DNA of 64,000 bases from Bradyrhizobium erythrophlei (lineage in GTDB: Bacteria; Pseudomonadota; Alphaproteobacteria; Rhizobiales; Xanthobacteraceae): NCBI GenBank assembly GCA_900129675.1, contig FSRD01000003.1, positions 310,001 through 374,000 on the forward strand, read 5' to 3'. The position numbers and the translations under genes were made by a program. This document shows positions 41,934 to 50,520 of the stretch, in pieces. Numbering within the stretch: the stretch's first letter is position 1; every line of letters begins with the position of its first letter. The notes under the pieces are model-generated. The model did no database searches and was not told the DNA's origin. It was given only the letters and a program-made list of their open reading frames with translations.

Positions 41934-43700
41934 ATGACGCGCAAATTGCCAGCAACTGATGTGGTGATTGTCGGGCTGGGCTGGACGGGCTCCATCCTGG
42001 CGCTTGAGCTGACTGGTGCCGGATTGAACGTGGTGGCGATCGAACGCGGCCCGTGGCGCGACACGGCGACCGATTTCCCGCCGGCCTATGCGCAAGATGA
42101 GCTGCGCTACCGCATCCGCCACGATCTGTTCCTGCGGCCGGAGCAGCTGACGATGACTTTCCGTAACAACGCTGATCAGACGGCGCTGCCGATCCGTAGC
42201 TGGGGATCCTTCATGCCGCCCAATGGCGTTGGCGGCGGCGGCGTGCATTGGAATGCCGAGACGTGGCGCTTCCTGCCCAGCGACTTCGAGCTGAGAACGC
42301 ATTTGGTGGGGCGCTATGGCGAAAAATTCCTGCCCGAGGACATGACGATCCAGGACTGGGGGATTACCTATGATGACCTCGAGCCCCATTACGACAAGTT
42401 CGAGTATCTGTGCGGCACGTCCGGCAAAGCCGGAAACATAAAGGGGCGAATACAGGCGGGCGGCAATCCTTTCGAGGGAGCCCGCTCGCGCGAATATCCG
42501 ACGCCGCCGCAGAAGCAGCCATACGGCCCGACGCTGTTCGCACAGGCCGCTCGGGAGATGGGCTACAAGCCCTTCCCGCAACCTTCCGGGAATCTCTCAC
42601 AGGCATATACGAACCCGCTCGGCGTCACGATAGGCCCTTGTACCTATTGCGGCTTCTGCGAATGGTTCGGCTGCGGCAACTACTCGAAGGCTAGTCCGCA
42701 GACCACGATCCTGCCGGCACTCATCCGCCGCCCTAACTTCGAGGCGCGCACGCAGTGCGAGGTGTCGAAGATCAACCTGGATAAATCAGGAAAACGCGCC
42801 ACCGGCGTCACCTATGTCGACACCAGTGGCAACGAATGGGAGCAGCCGGCCGACCTCGTGCTGCTCTGCGCCTTCCAGTTGTTCAACGTGCACCTGCTGC
42901 TGCACTCGGGAATCGGCAAGCCCTACGATCCGCGCGCGGGCGAGGGCGTGATCGGGAGAAATTATTCCTACCAAGTCACATCCAGCGTAGACGCGTTCTT
43001 CGACGACAAGATATTCAATCCCTTCATCGCGTCGGGCTCGATCGGAATGTGCATCGACGAGTTCAACGGCGACAATTTCGATCACGGGCCGCATGGCTTC
43101 GTCGGCGGCGGCTATATGGGCGCGGTACAGACCAATGGCCGGCCGATCCAGACTGCGAGGACACCACAGGCAACGCCGAGATGGGGCGCCGAGTGGAAGA
43201 AGGCGGTGGCGAAGAGTTACTTGAGCAGCTATGAGGCCGTCACGCATGGCGGCTGCTACAGTTATCGCGACGTGTATCTCGACCTCGATCCGACCTACAC
43301 GGATCGCTTCGGCCGCAAGTTGATGCGCCTGACGTTCGATTTCCACGAGAACGAGCTCAAGATGTCGACATACCTGACAGACCGGCTGGCTGAGGTCGTG
43401 CAGAAGATGGGACCGCGGCAGCTTGATAAGCACCCGCGTCGCGGTCATTACGACGTCACCGTGTACCAGACAACGCACACCTGCGGCGGTGCCATTATGG
43501 GCGTCGAGCCCAAGACCAGCGCGCTCAATCGTTATTTGCAGAGCTGGGACGTGCCCAACCTGTTCGTCATGGGTGCCACGGCCTTCCCGCAGAACCCCGG
43601 ATATAATCCCACGGATACTGTGGGCGCGCTCGCCTATTGGGCGGCAGACGCGATCGTAAACCACTACCTGAAGAGTCCCGGCCCGCTCGTGCAGATTTGA
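41934..43700 (+). CDS. GMC-family FAD dehydrogenase large subunit
   Basis: A 588-residue flavoprotein. The FAD site is VIVGLGWTGSILALEL near the N-terminus, and the GMC C-terminal block NPGYNPTDTVGALAYWAAD is present, with candidate catalytic His in THTCGGAIMG. A cysteine cluster CTYCGFCEWFGC at about 235-246 may bind an Fe-S cluster, as proposed for FAD-dependent glucose and gluconate dehydrogenases. It has no signal of its own and is carried out by subunit 3. It oxidises a sugar, sugar acid or polyol in the periplasm and passes electrons to the cytochrome subunit. Confidence 0.9.
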   Translation: MTRKLPATDVVIVGLGWTGSILALELTGAGLNVVAIERGPWRDTATDFPPAYAQDELRYRIRHDLFLRPEQLTMTFRNNADQTALPIRSWGSFMPPNGVGGGGVHWNAETWRFLPSDFELRTHLVGRYGEKFLPEDMTIQDWGITYDDLEPHYDKFEYLCGTSGKAGNIKGRIQAGGNPFEGARSREYPTPPQKQPYGPTLFAQAAREMGYKPFPQPSGNLSQAYTNPLGVTIGPCTYCGFCEWFGCGNYSKASPQTTILPALIRRPNFEARTQCEVSKINLDKSGKRATGVTYVDTSGNEWEQPADLVLLCAFQLFNVHLLLHSGIGKPYDPRAGEGVIGRNYSYQVTSSVDAFFDDKIFNPFIASGSIGMCIDEFNGDNFDHGPHGFVGGGYMGAVQTNGRPIQTARTPQATPRWGAEWKKAVAKSYLSSYEAVTHGGCYSYRDVYLDLDPTYTDRFGRKLMRLTFDFHENELKMSTYLTDRLAEVVQKMGPRQLDKHPRRGHYDVTVYQTTHTCGGAIMGVEPKTSALNRYLQSWDVPNLFVMGATAFPQNPGYNPTDTVGALAYWAADAIVNHYLKSPGPLVQI

Positions 43701-43724
43701 CAGCCAGCACCCCGAGGTATTGGC

Positions 43725-44960
43725 ATGAGAATGCGTAATCTGGCGACTCTTGCGCTCGCGGCCTGCGCGATCGGCGTGGCTGCCGCGCGCGCGGCGGAAG
43801 ACAACCAGGCGTTCGAGAAGATCGAGCGCGGCCGGTACCTCGCCGTGCTCGGCGATTGCGTCGGCTGTCACACTGCGCCGGGTGGTAAGCCTTTTGCCGG
43901 CGGCGCTGCGCTGGAGACGCCATTCGGAGCGTTGGTCGGTCCAAATATTACGCCGGATGTTGCGACCGGGATCGGTGCCTGGTCCGAATCGGATCTCTGG
44001 CGGGCGATGCATGAGGGCATCGCAAGAACGGGGGCTCGCCTCTACCCAGCCATGCCCTATCCCGCCTACACCAAAGTTACTCGCGAAGACGTATCGGCCA
44101 TCTGGGCCTATCTGCGCACATTGGAGCCGGTGCACAACGAGGTTCAGCCGAATCAGCTGGCGTTTCCGTTCAATGTCCGCCGGCCGGCAACATCCACCTG
44201 GGATTTGATCAATTTCAAGCCCGGCGTGTTTCAATCCGATCCGGCAAAGTCGGATGTGTGGAACCGTGGGGCCTATCTGGTCGAAGGCCTCGGCCATTGC
44301 GGAACCTGTCATACACCGAAGAACATCACCGGCGGCGATCGGAGTGGAGAAGCCCTGCAGGGGGCGCTGTTGCAGGATTGGTATGCGCCCGATCTGACCG
44401 CCGATCTCCGTACGGGCATCGGTAATTGGTCTACGGAAGACATCGTCCGCTATCTCAAGACCGGTGCCAACTCTTTCGATATTGCGTCCGGGCCGATGGC
44501 CGAGGCCGTTGAGAACTCCACCTCTCATATGACAGATGCCGATCTTCTCGCGATCGCCACCTATCTGAAGGATCGTGCTCCTCGAAGCGCGAAAACGGCG
44601 ATTGCGCTGGCGCACGATGACCCACGCATGGTCGCGGGCAAGGCAATCTATGAAGACCGTTGCGCGGCATGCCACATTTCTAGCGGCGCCGGCGTTCCGA
44701 CCCTATTCCCGCGCCTGGCACAAGCGCCCCTGGTCCAGTCCACTGATCCGACATCCTTGATTCGCGTCGTTCTGATCGGCAGTCGCGCTGCCGCCACTTC
44801 AGCTGCGCCAACCGCACCCGCAATGCCGTCCTTCGGTTGGAATCTCAGTGACACAGAGATTGCGGACGTCCTGACCTATGTTCGCAATACCTGGGGAAAT
44901 GCTGCGTCAGCAGTCCAGTCTACGGATGTCACTACACTGCGTGGCCGTGTGTCTCGATAA
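43725..44960 (+). CDS. Triheme cytochrome c subunit of periplasmic dehydrogenase
   Basis: A 411-residue exported cytochrome with a signal peptide (about 1-23) and three CxxCH haem sites: C45-VG-C48-H49, C192-GT-C195-H196 and C313-AA-C316-H317. This three-domain layout is that of the cytochrome subunits of gluconate, glucose and alcohol dehydrogenases, which pass electrons to ubiquinone or terminal oxidases. It begins 24 bases after the flavoprotein gene and ends the operon. No clear C-terminal membrane helix is visible, so anchoring may be by association. Confidence 0.93.
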   Translation: MRMRNLATLALAACAIGVAAARAAEDNQAFEKIERGRYLAVLGDCVGCHTAPGGKPFAGGAALETPFGALVGPNITPDVATGIGAWSESDLWRAMHEGIARTGARLYPAMPYPAYTKVTREDVSAIWAYLRTLEPVHNEVQPNQLAFPFNVRRPATSTWDLINFKPGVFQSDPAKSDVWNRGAYLVEGLGHCGTCHTPKNITGGDRSGEALQGALLQDWYAPDLTADLRTGIGNWSTEDIVRYLKTGANSFDIASGPMAEAVENSTSHMTDADLLAIATYLKDRAPRSAKTAIALAHDDPRMVAGKAIYEDRCAACHISSGAGVPTLFPRLAQAPLVQSTDPTSLIRVVLIGSRAAATSAAPTAPAMPSFGWNLSDTEIADVLTYVRNTWGNAASAVQSTDVTTLRGRVSR

Positions 44961-45112
44961 GATCGACCACGCTGCGTCCCAACTTTGGCGGAACCGATCG
45001 ACGGCACTCGCTGTGCCTGTCGCAAATCAAATCCGGACGTACTGATGATGCGTCCCCGCGCCACCGGCAGATCGGCTGGTTTGGCGGCCAGTTCGTACGG
45101 CTCACGCGAACA

Positions 45113-45496
45113 TTATATCGGAAAGCACGCTTGCGCCGTCAGCGTTAGTGGGTCGAGGGGGATGATGCCGGGAAATTGGAACAAATAGCTCGCGTTCACC
45201 TGGTTTCCGCAAGCCGGCGTGCTGTAGGTGAAGGTCGAGGCAGGCAGACCTAAACCGAACGCCTGTTGGGTGGCATAGCCGGTAATGGCATTCGGATTAC
45301 TGGTGGGACAAAGTGCAGCGTTGATGCTGGCGCATCGCGCGGCCATTTCGGCGCCATGCTGCAGACCGATCTGGGTCCAGAACACCAATCCGACTTCGAT
45401 CACGCCGAAGATAAACAAAAAGAACACCGGGGCCGTCAATCCGAATTCAAGCGCCGTCGTACCGCTCTGATCTCTCAACATTTTCGCGAACTTCAC
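45113..45496 (-). CDS. TadE-like minor pilin/pilus assembly protein
   Basis: A 127-residue TadE-family protein. The N-terminal block DQSGTTALEFGLTAPVFFLF with its single membrane helix and a Glu in the helix is diagnostic. TadE proteins are prepilin-like components of the Flp/Tad pilus machine. It starts with GTG at 45496. The preceding tadE-like gene, if read in its likely ancestral frame, ends in a TGA overlapping this GTG (GTGA), a sign of former translational coupling. The other tad genes (ATPase, secretin, prepilin peptidase) are not in the window. Confidence 0.85.
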   Translation of the reverse strand: MKFAKMLRDQSGTTALEFGLTAPVFFLFIFGVIEVGLVFWTQIGLQHGAEMAARCASINAALCPTSNPNAITGYATQQAFGLGLPASTFTYSTPACGNQVNASYLFQFPGIIPLDPLTLTAQACFPI

Positions 45497-45992
45497 TGCA
45501 ACCTCGTCGTCGATTGCGCGCTGAAATTATAATGTTGGGGAACGATCTGATGTTCAGAAGCGAGCTGTAGGTCGCCTGCGCCGAAACCGTAGTGTACGTT
45601 CCGGCCAACGCTCCTCCCGGACATGTCGTACCGCAGCTCACAGTATTGATGCCGGAACCCGTCGCGCAGCCGCAAAACTGGAGCGGCGCAGGCGATGCAG
45701 TGATCGACGAAAAGTTCGTCGCGCTGATTACAGCGTTGGAGATCGCGTTGGCGTCAAAGCCATTCCTCATGGCGTATTGGGTCCCCACCTGTGCAGCGTC
45801 CTCGACCTGCATCTTACGGTAGACGCCCAGGCCGATATCGATCATGGAGACCATCATGAGCGTCAACACCGGGGCAAGCAGGCCCAACTCGATGGCTGCC
45901 GCACCGCTTTGATCGCCCGCCACGCGGGCGAAAAAGCGGCGGAGCGTGCTGGCTCCTCGGCGAACGCGATATACGGGGGAGATGTGCGTCAT
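45447..45992 (-). pseudogene. TadE-like protein gene with probable C-terminal frameshift
   Basis: A 181-codon frame with a TadE N-terminus (DQSGAAAIELGLLAPVLTLM) and a plausible body up to SLLNIRSFPNIII. The tail SARNRRRGCSEVRENVERSE looks foreign and runs 50 bases into the next gene. In the neighbouring frame the same DNA gives NFSAQSTTRLQ and a stop that overlaps the GTG start of the next gene, the normal TadE ending (compare TLTAQ in its neighbour). A one-base loss near 45524-45532 would explain this. The protein may still function, since the tail is outside the membrane helix. Confidence 0.65.
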
Positions 45993-46007
45993 TTCGAATC
46001 ACCTCAT

Positions 46008-47201
46008 CTATTCGACGAGCTGCGCGGTGCTGATGCCGATCGCGGCGACGCCAAGCGCGGCGCAATTAACCTTGAGATTCGAACTGCCGGTGAAGGTGAG
46101 CGTGTCCGCGATGACTTTGGTGCACGAGGTGGTCGTGCCGTTGCCGCCGCTGAAGCTCAGGTTCGCCTTTGGGAGATAGATCGCACCGCCGAAATTCTGC
46201 GTGCCGCCGCCGGTCAGATTGAAAGTCGTACCCGCCGGCATGTTGCGGTCGCCGTACATGACGATGCCTTGGGTCGATCCGGAGGTCGGTGCCGTCAAAT
46301 TAACAATCGCATTGCTGCCGATCGAGGCGGTAGCCCAACCGCTGCTACTCGAACCGGTAAAGACGAGGGTCACGCCGTTAGTCCCAGTGCAGGAGGTGCA
46401 TGAGATCGTTGCGTTGCCCGCCACCGACAGCGCCCCCTTCGTGCCGTAAAAATAGTAGATGCCGGGGGTCAGGTCCAGGACCTCTCCAGAGTTGACGGTG
46501 ACCCCACCACTATAACAGCCCGGGTTGAGCGTGGTGGTTTTCCCGTTGCTGTTCACTTTTTGCGGAGCGGAAATGCAGCTCGACTCCGGGGGCGGAGAAA
46601 CGCTCGCATAGGGGTCGGCGACTGGCCGCATGCCGGTCCGAATGCCGTTCGTCGCTGTAATATTGCTTGCGCCGGAGACGTTGCCGACTACCCCGACCTG
46701 ATTGGCGGACACCGCTGCGCTGCCGCCGACGTTCAGCGACGGGCTGGCGCTGGAGTTGCTGTAGAGATTGCAATTAACCAGGTTGAGCTGGTTATTGCCG
46801 CTCACGTTCACGGCGGGGCTGGCTGTCGAGTTGAGCGCGAGCACACAACCCGTTCCGGCGTTTGGGACCGCCACGGCGCGCGCCGTGATGCGAACCGGGG
46901 CGGAGCCGAACAGCGCCGAGAACAGCCGCGGTTGCGGCTGGCCGATGATAACTTCGACGGCCTGCGGGTTCGAGGTAAAATTGCCAGTGGACGGCGGCTG
47001 GTTGACGGTGACCGTAACGTTGTTCACCCCGTTCGCGTAACCATAGGTCGCTGTTACTGCGTTGGCTTCGGCGTTCAGGTTACTGCCTGCGGTCGCCGCA
47101 CTCGCAGCGCCGGAGTCTGCCGCGCTCTGCATGTTTTTGTGCTTGTAGGACCACCACCCGGCCTCAGTGCCGAGGCCGGCGGCCCCAACCAGAACAGGCA
47201 T
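46008..47201 (-). pseudogene. TadG-like pilus assembly protein missing its N-terminus
   Basis: A 397-codon frame. It starts MPVLVGAAGLGTEAGWWSYK, the middle of the conserved TadG-type N-terminal helix that is normally preceded by a charged RDRRG-like segment and the first half of the membrane span. An in-frame TAA lies three codons before the ATG, and the lrp stop codon is only 14 bases away, so the 5' end seems to have been lost by deletion. The remainder is Ser/Asn/Gly/Thr-rich (choice-anchor or DUF-like beta repeats) with several paired cysteines. Export is doubtful without the full helix. It may be read from lrp transcripts. Confidence 0.65.
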
Positions 47202-47214
47202 GATGAGTTAAGTG

Positions 47215-47676
47215 CTACACCGGCAACGCGATCGAATATTTCACCTGGCTCAATGCAAAGCTCGACTCGATCGAGGCGATGCCGTCGAGCCGGGTCAGCT
47301 TGTTCTTCAGGAACGCCTCATAGGACGACAGATCGGCGGCGACGACGCGCAGCAAATAGTCGCGGTTGCCGGTCATCAGATAGCATTCCAGCACCTCGTC
47401 CCATTTCGAGATCGCCTTGGCAAAGCGATTCAGGTCCTCCTCTTTCTGCCGCGCCAGCTTGATCGAGATGAATACGCTGACATGCAGGCCGAGCGATTTC
47501 TGGTCGACGGTTGCGATATAGCGCGTGATCACGCCGCGCTGCTCCAGCAGTTTCACCCGGCGATGGCACGGCGATACCGACAGGCCGACCTTGTCGGCCA
47601 GTTCCTGCATGGTCATGCGGCTGTCGGATTGCAGCAGGCTGAGGATTTTGCGGTCGATGGCATCGAGGGCAGGCAT
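47215..47676 (-). CDS. Lrp/AsnC-family transcriptional regulator
   Basis: A 153-residue regulator. The N-terminal helix-turn-helix (LDAIDRKILSLLQSDSRMTM, then LADKVGLSVSPCHRRVKLLE) is followed by a RAM/ACT-like ligand-binding domain with VLECYLMTGNRDYLLRVVA. Such proteins usually sense an amino acid and act on a divergent target gene; here the AceE-like E1 gene starts 137 bases away in the other direction. The start at 47676 gives the usual MPALDAIDRKIL. The layout recalls MdeR/MdeB in Pseudomonas putida methionine breakdown. Confidence 0.92.
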   Translation of the reverse strand: MPALDAIDRKILSLLQSDSRMTMQELADKVGLSVSPCHRRVKLLEQRGVITRYIATVDQKSLGLHVSVFISIKLARQKEEDLNRFAKAISKWDEVLECYLMTGNRDYLLRVVAADLSSYEAFLKNKLTRLDGIASIESSFALSQVKYSIALPV

Positions 47677-47813
47677 TGGGACAAACTCGGGCTTTGGGGA
47701 CTGGGAGTGGTAATTTATCCCAATATTTGCGGGTATGTCGCGAGGATTTGAGAATTTCGGCGGCGGCAGAACGGCTAAAATCGGCGCATACTGGATGTCT
47801 CCGGAGCCTTGCC

Positions 47814-50180
47814 ATGGGAATCGAACCCGCACGCCTCGAATTGCTGTCCGCGCTGGCACGCAAAGTTCTCTGGCTGTCGTCGTGGACGATCCATCATGCC
47901 AACCACATAAGGCCCAATACCGACGGTCTGAAGGTCGGCGGCCATCAGGCCTCCTCGGCCTCGCTCGCCAACATCATGTCGGCGTTGTATTTCTCGGTGC
48001 TGCGGCCGCAGGACCGCGTCGCGGTGAAGCCGCATGCGAGCCCGGTGTTCCACGCCATCCAGTATCTGTTCGGGCACCAGACCCGCGAGAAGCTGGAAAA
48101 CTTTCGCGGCTACAAGGGCGCGCAATCCTATCCGTCGCGTACCAAGGATGCCGACGACGTCGATTTCTCCACCGGCTCGGTCGGGCTCGGGGTGGCGCAG
48201 ACGCTGTTCGCCTCGCTGGTGCAGGACTATGTCACCGCGCATGGCTGGATGAAGGACCGCGCGCAGGGGCGAATGATCGCGCTGGTCGGCGACGCCGAGA
48301 TGGACGAGGGCAACATCTTCGAAGCGCTGCTGGAGGGCTGGAAGCACGGGCTGCGCAACACCTGGTGGGTGGTCGACTACAACCGCCAGAGCCTCGATGC
48401 GGTGGTGCGCGAGGGGCTGTGGGCGAAATTCGAATCCATGTTCCGCAACTTCGGCTGGGACGTCGTGATCGTGAAATATGGCACGCTGATGCAGGCGGCG
48501 TTTGCCGAGCCCGGCGGCGAGGCGCTGAAGCGCTGGATCGATAATTGTCCGAACCAGATGTATGCCGCGCTGTGTTTCCAGGGTGGCGCGGCGTTCCGCA
48601 AGCATCTGCAGGACGATATCGGCGATCAGGGCCCGGTCACGCAATTGATCGACCGGCGCAGCGACGAGGAGTTGCTGGCGCTGATGTCCAATTTGGGCGG
48701 ACACGATATGTCCAGCATGATCGACGCCTTCGAGTCGATCGACCACGACCGTCCGGTCTGCTTCATCGCCTATACCATCAAGGGCGTCGGCCTGCCGTTC
48801 CAGGGCCACAAGGACAATCATGCGGGACTGATGACGCCGACGCAGATGGAGAAATGGCGCGCGACGCAGAACATCCGGCCCGGCCATGAATGGGAGAAGT
48901 TCGAAGGGCTACCGCAGGATACGGCAAGGCTGGAGGCGTTTCTGGCGCAAGCGCCGTTCAATGCCGAGGGCCGACGCCGCCTGACCGCTGATGTCATCGA
49001 GGTGCCGCAGCAGCTGGCGTTCAAGCCGGCCGCGCAGATGTCGACGCAGCAGGGTTTTGGGCTCGTGCTCAACGAAATCGCGCGCGGCGATAGCGAACTG
49101 GCGGCGCGGATCGTCACGGCCTCGCCTGATGTCACCGTCTCGACCAATCTCGGCGCCTGGGTCAATCGCCGCGGATTGTTTGCAAAGGCGGAAAACCACG
49201 ATCTGTTCCGGCAGGAGAAAATCCCGTCGACCTTCAACTGGGACTTTTCGCCGAAAGGACAGCACCTCGAACTCGGCATCGCCGAGATGAACCTGTTCAT
49301 CATGCTGTCGGCGCTCGGGTTGTCGCATCAGATCAACGGCGAACGGCTGCTGCCGATCGGGACGCTGTATGACCCCTTCATCGAGCGTGGCCTCGATGCG
49401 CTGAACTACGCCTGCTACCAGGATGCGCGCTTCATGGTGGTGGCGACGCCGTCTGGCATCACGCTGGCGCCGGAGGGTGGCGCGCACCAGTCGATCGCGA
49501 CGCCCCTGATCGGCATGGCGCAGGACGGCCTGGCCTCGTTCGAGCCGGCGTTTGTCGATGAACTTGCCGTGATCATGGCTTTCGGCTTCCGGCATATGCA
49601 GCGCGAAGGCGGCGAGGGCGGCTCGGTCTACTTGCGGCTGTCGACGCGCACGCTCGAGCAGCCGCAGCGGATCATGACGCCCGACCTGCAGCGGGACATC
49701 ACCGACGGTGCCTACTGGCTGCGCAGGCCGGGCCCGAACTGTGAAATCGTGGTCGCCTATACCGGCGCGCTAGCGCCCGAGGCGATCGAGGCCACAGGCT
49801 TCATCGGCGAAAGCCGCAGGGACGTCGGCCTGCTGGCGGTAACTTCGGCGGACCGCCTGCATGGTGGATGGACCGCCGCACGGAATTTGCGGCGCGATCG
49901 CCGCGGCGTGCAGCACCTCAGCCATATCGAAAAACTGCTGGCGCCATTGCCGCGCGACTGCGGCATCGTCACCGTCATCGACGGCCATCCGGCGACGCTC
50001 GGCTGGCTCGGCAGCGTCCGCGGCCATCGCGTCGAGGCGCTCGGCGTCGAGCATTTTGGCCAGACCGGCACCATCTCCGACCTCTATCGCCACCACGGCA
50101 TCGACGCCAACGCCATCATCGACGCCGCGGAAGCCCTCACCGCCGGCGCCCCGGTGCGGCACCGCAAGATGGCGGTGTAG
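47814..50180 (+). CDS. Thiamine-diphosphate E1 enzyme, AceE-like (transketolase superfamily)
   Basis: A 788-residue homodimeric-type E1. The diphosphate-binding motif is VGDAEMDEGNIFEALL; the pyrimidine-binding half has HLELGIAEMNLF with the catalytic Glu; the C-terminal transketolase domain ends the protein. The order matches pyruvate dehydrogenase E1 (AceE), but it is about 100 residues shorter and no E2/E3 genes adjoin it. It may decarboxylate a 2-oxo acid such as 2-oxobutyrate, like MdeB, or act as a stand-alone transketolase-type enzyme. The ATG at 47814 follows CCGGAG. An Lrp regulator is divergent. Confidence 0.85.
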   Translation: MGIEPARLELLSALARKVLWLSSWTIHHANHIRPNTDGLKVGGHQASSASLANIMSALYFSVLRPQDRVAVKPHASPVFHAIQYLFGHQTREKLENFRGYKGAQSYPSRTKDADDVDFSTGSVGLGVAQTLFASLVQDYVTAHGWMKDRAQGRMIALVGDAEMDEGNIFEALLEGWKHGLRNTWWVVDYNRQSLDAVVREGLWAKFESMFRNFGWDVVIVKYGTLMQAAFAEPGGEALKRWIDNCPNQMYAALCFQGGAAFRKHLQDDIGDQGPVTQLIDRRSDEELLALMSNLGGHDMSSMIDAFESIDHDRPVCFIAYTIKGVGLPFQGHKDNHAGLMTPTQMEKWRATQNIRPGHEWEKFEGLPQDTARLEAFLAQAPFNAEGRRRLTADVIEVPQQLAFKPAAQMSTQQGFGLVLNEIARGDSELAARIVTASPDVTVSTNLGAWVNRRGLFAKAENHDLFRQEKIPSTFNWDFSPKGQHLELGIAEMNLFIMLSALGLSHQINGERLLPIGTLYDPFIERGLDALNYACYQDARFMVVATPSGITLAPEGGAHQSIATPLIGMAQDGLASFEPAFVDELAVIMAFGFRHMQREGGEGGSVYLRLSTRTLEQPQRIMTPDLQRDITDGAYWLRRPGPNCEIVVAYTGALAPEAIEATGFIGESRRDVGLLAVTSADRLHGGWTAARNLRRDRRGVQHLSHIEKLLAPLPRDCGIVTVIDGHPATLGWLGSVRGHRVEALGVEHFGQTGTISDLYRHHGIDANAIIDAAEALTAGAPVRHRKMAV

Positions 50181-50203
50181 TCGTCGATATACCACCGTCG
50201 CCG

Positions 50204-50349
50204 TGGGCCCCGGCTTAGCAGCGCACCGCTAACGCGCTGCGCAGCATCCGGGGCACGAGAGTTTTTCCGGGCCAAGGGATATTCAAGGGATATTCGTGTC
50301 CCGGACGCGCTGCAGCGTGCTTACGCTGCTGCGCAGAGCCGGGACCCAT
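50204..50349. repeat. Palindromic repeat, GGGCCCCGG...CCGGGACCC family
   Basis: Starts GGGCCCCGGCTTAGCAGCGC and ends GCGCAGAGCCGGGACCC, with several inner dyads (ATCCGGGGCACGAG and CGTGTCCCGGACGCG) and a short direct repeat AAGGGATATTC. It is related to the element at 11216-11358. The remaining bases to 50520 hold the promoter of the aldehyde dehydrogenase gene. Confidence 0.75.
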
Positions 50350-50520
50350 GTCGGAGCATTGCGCACCTTGCTTCCTTCCCACCCCTGACCTTATATCCGG
50401 TGTCTGCCGCAACGCGGCGTCCCGCATATGGCGGGTTCAATTTGCCTGGCTTTCGTGCAAGGATGCCTGCCGAACGCTTCCGTTCCCTTATCAATTCGCC
50501 CTGCAATAAAGAGGTTTACG

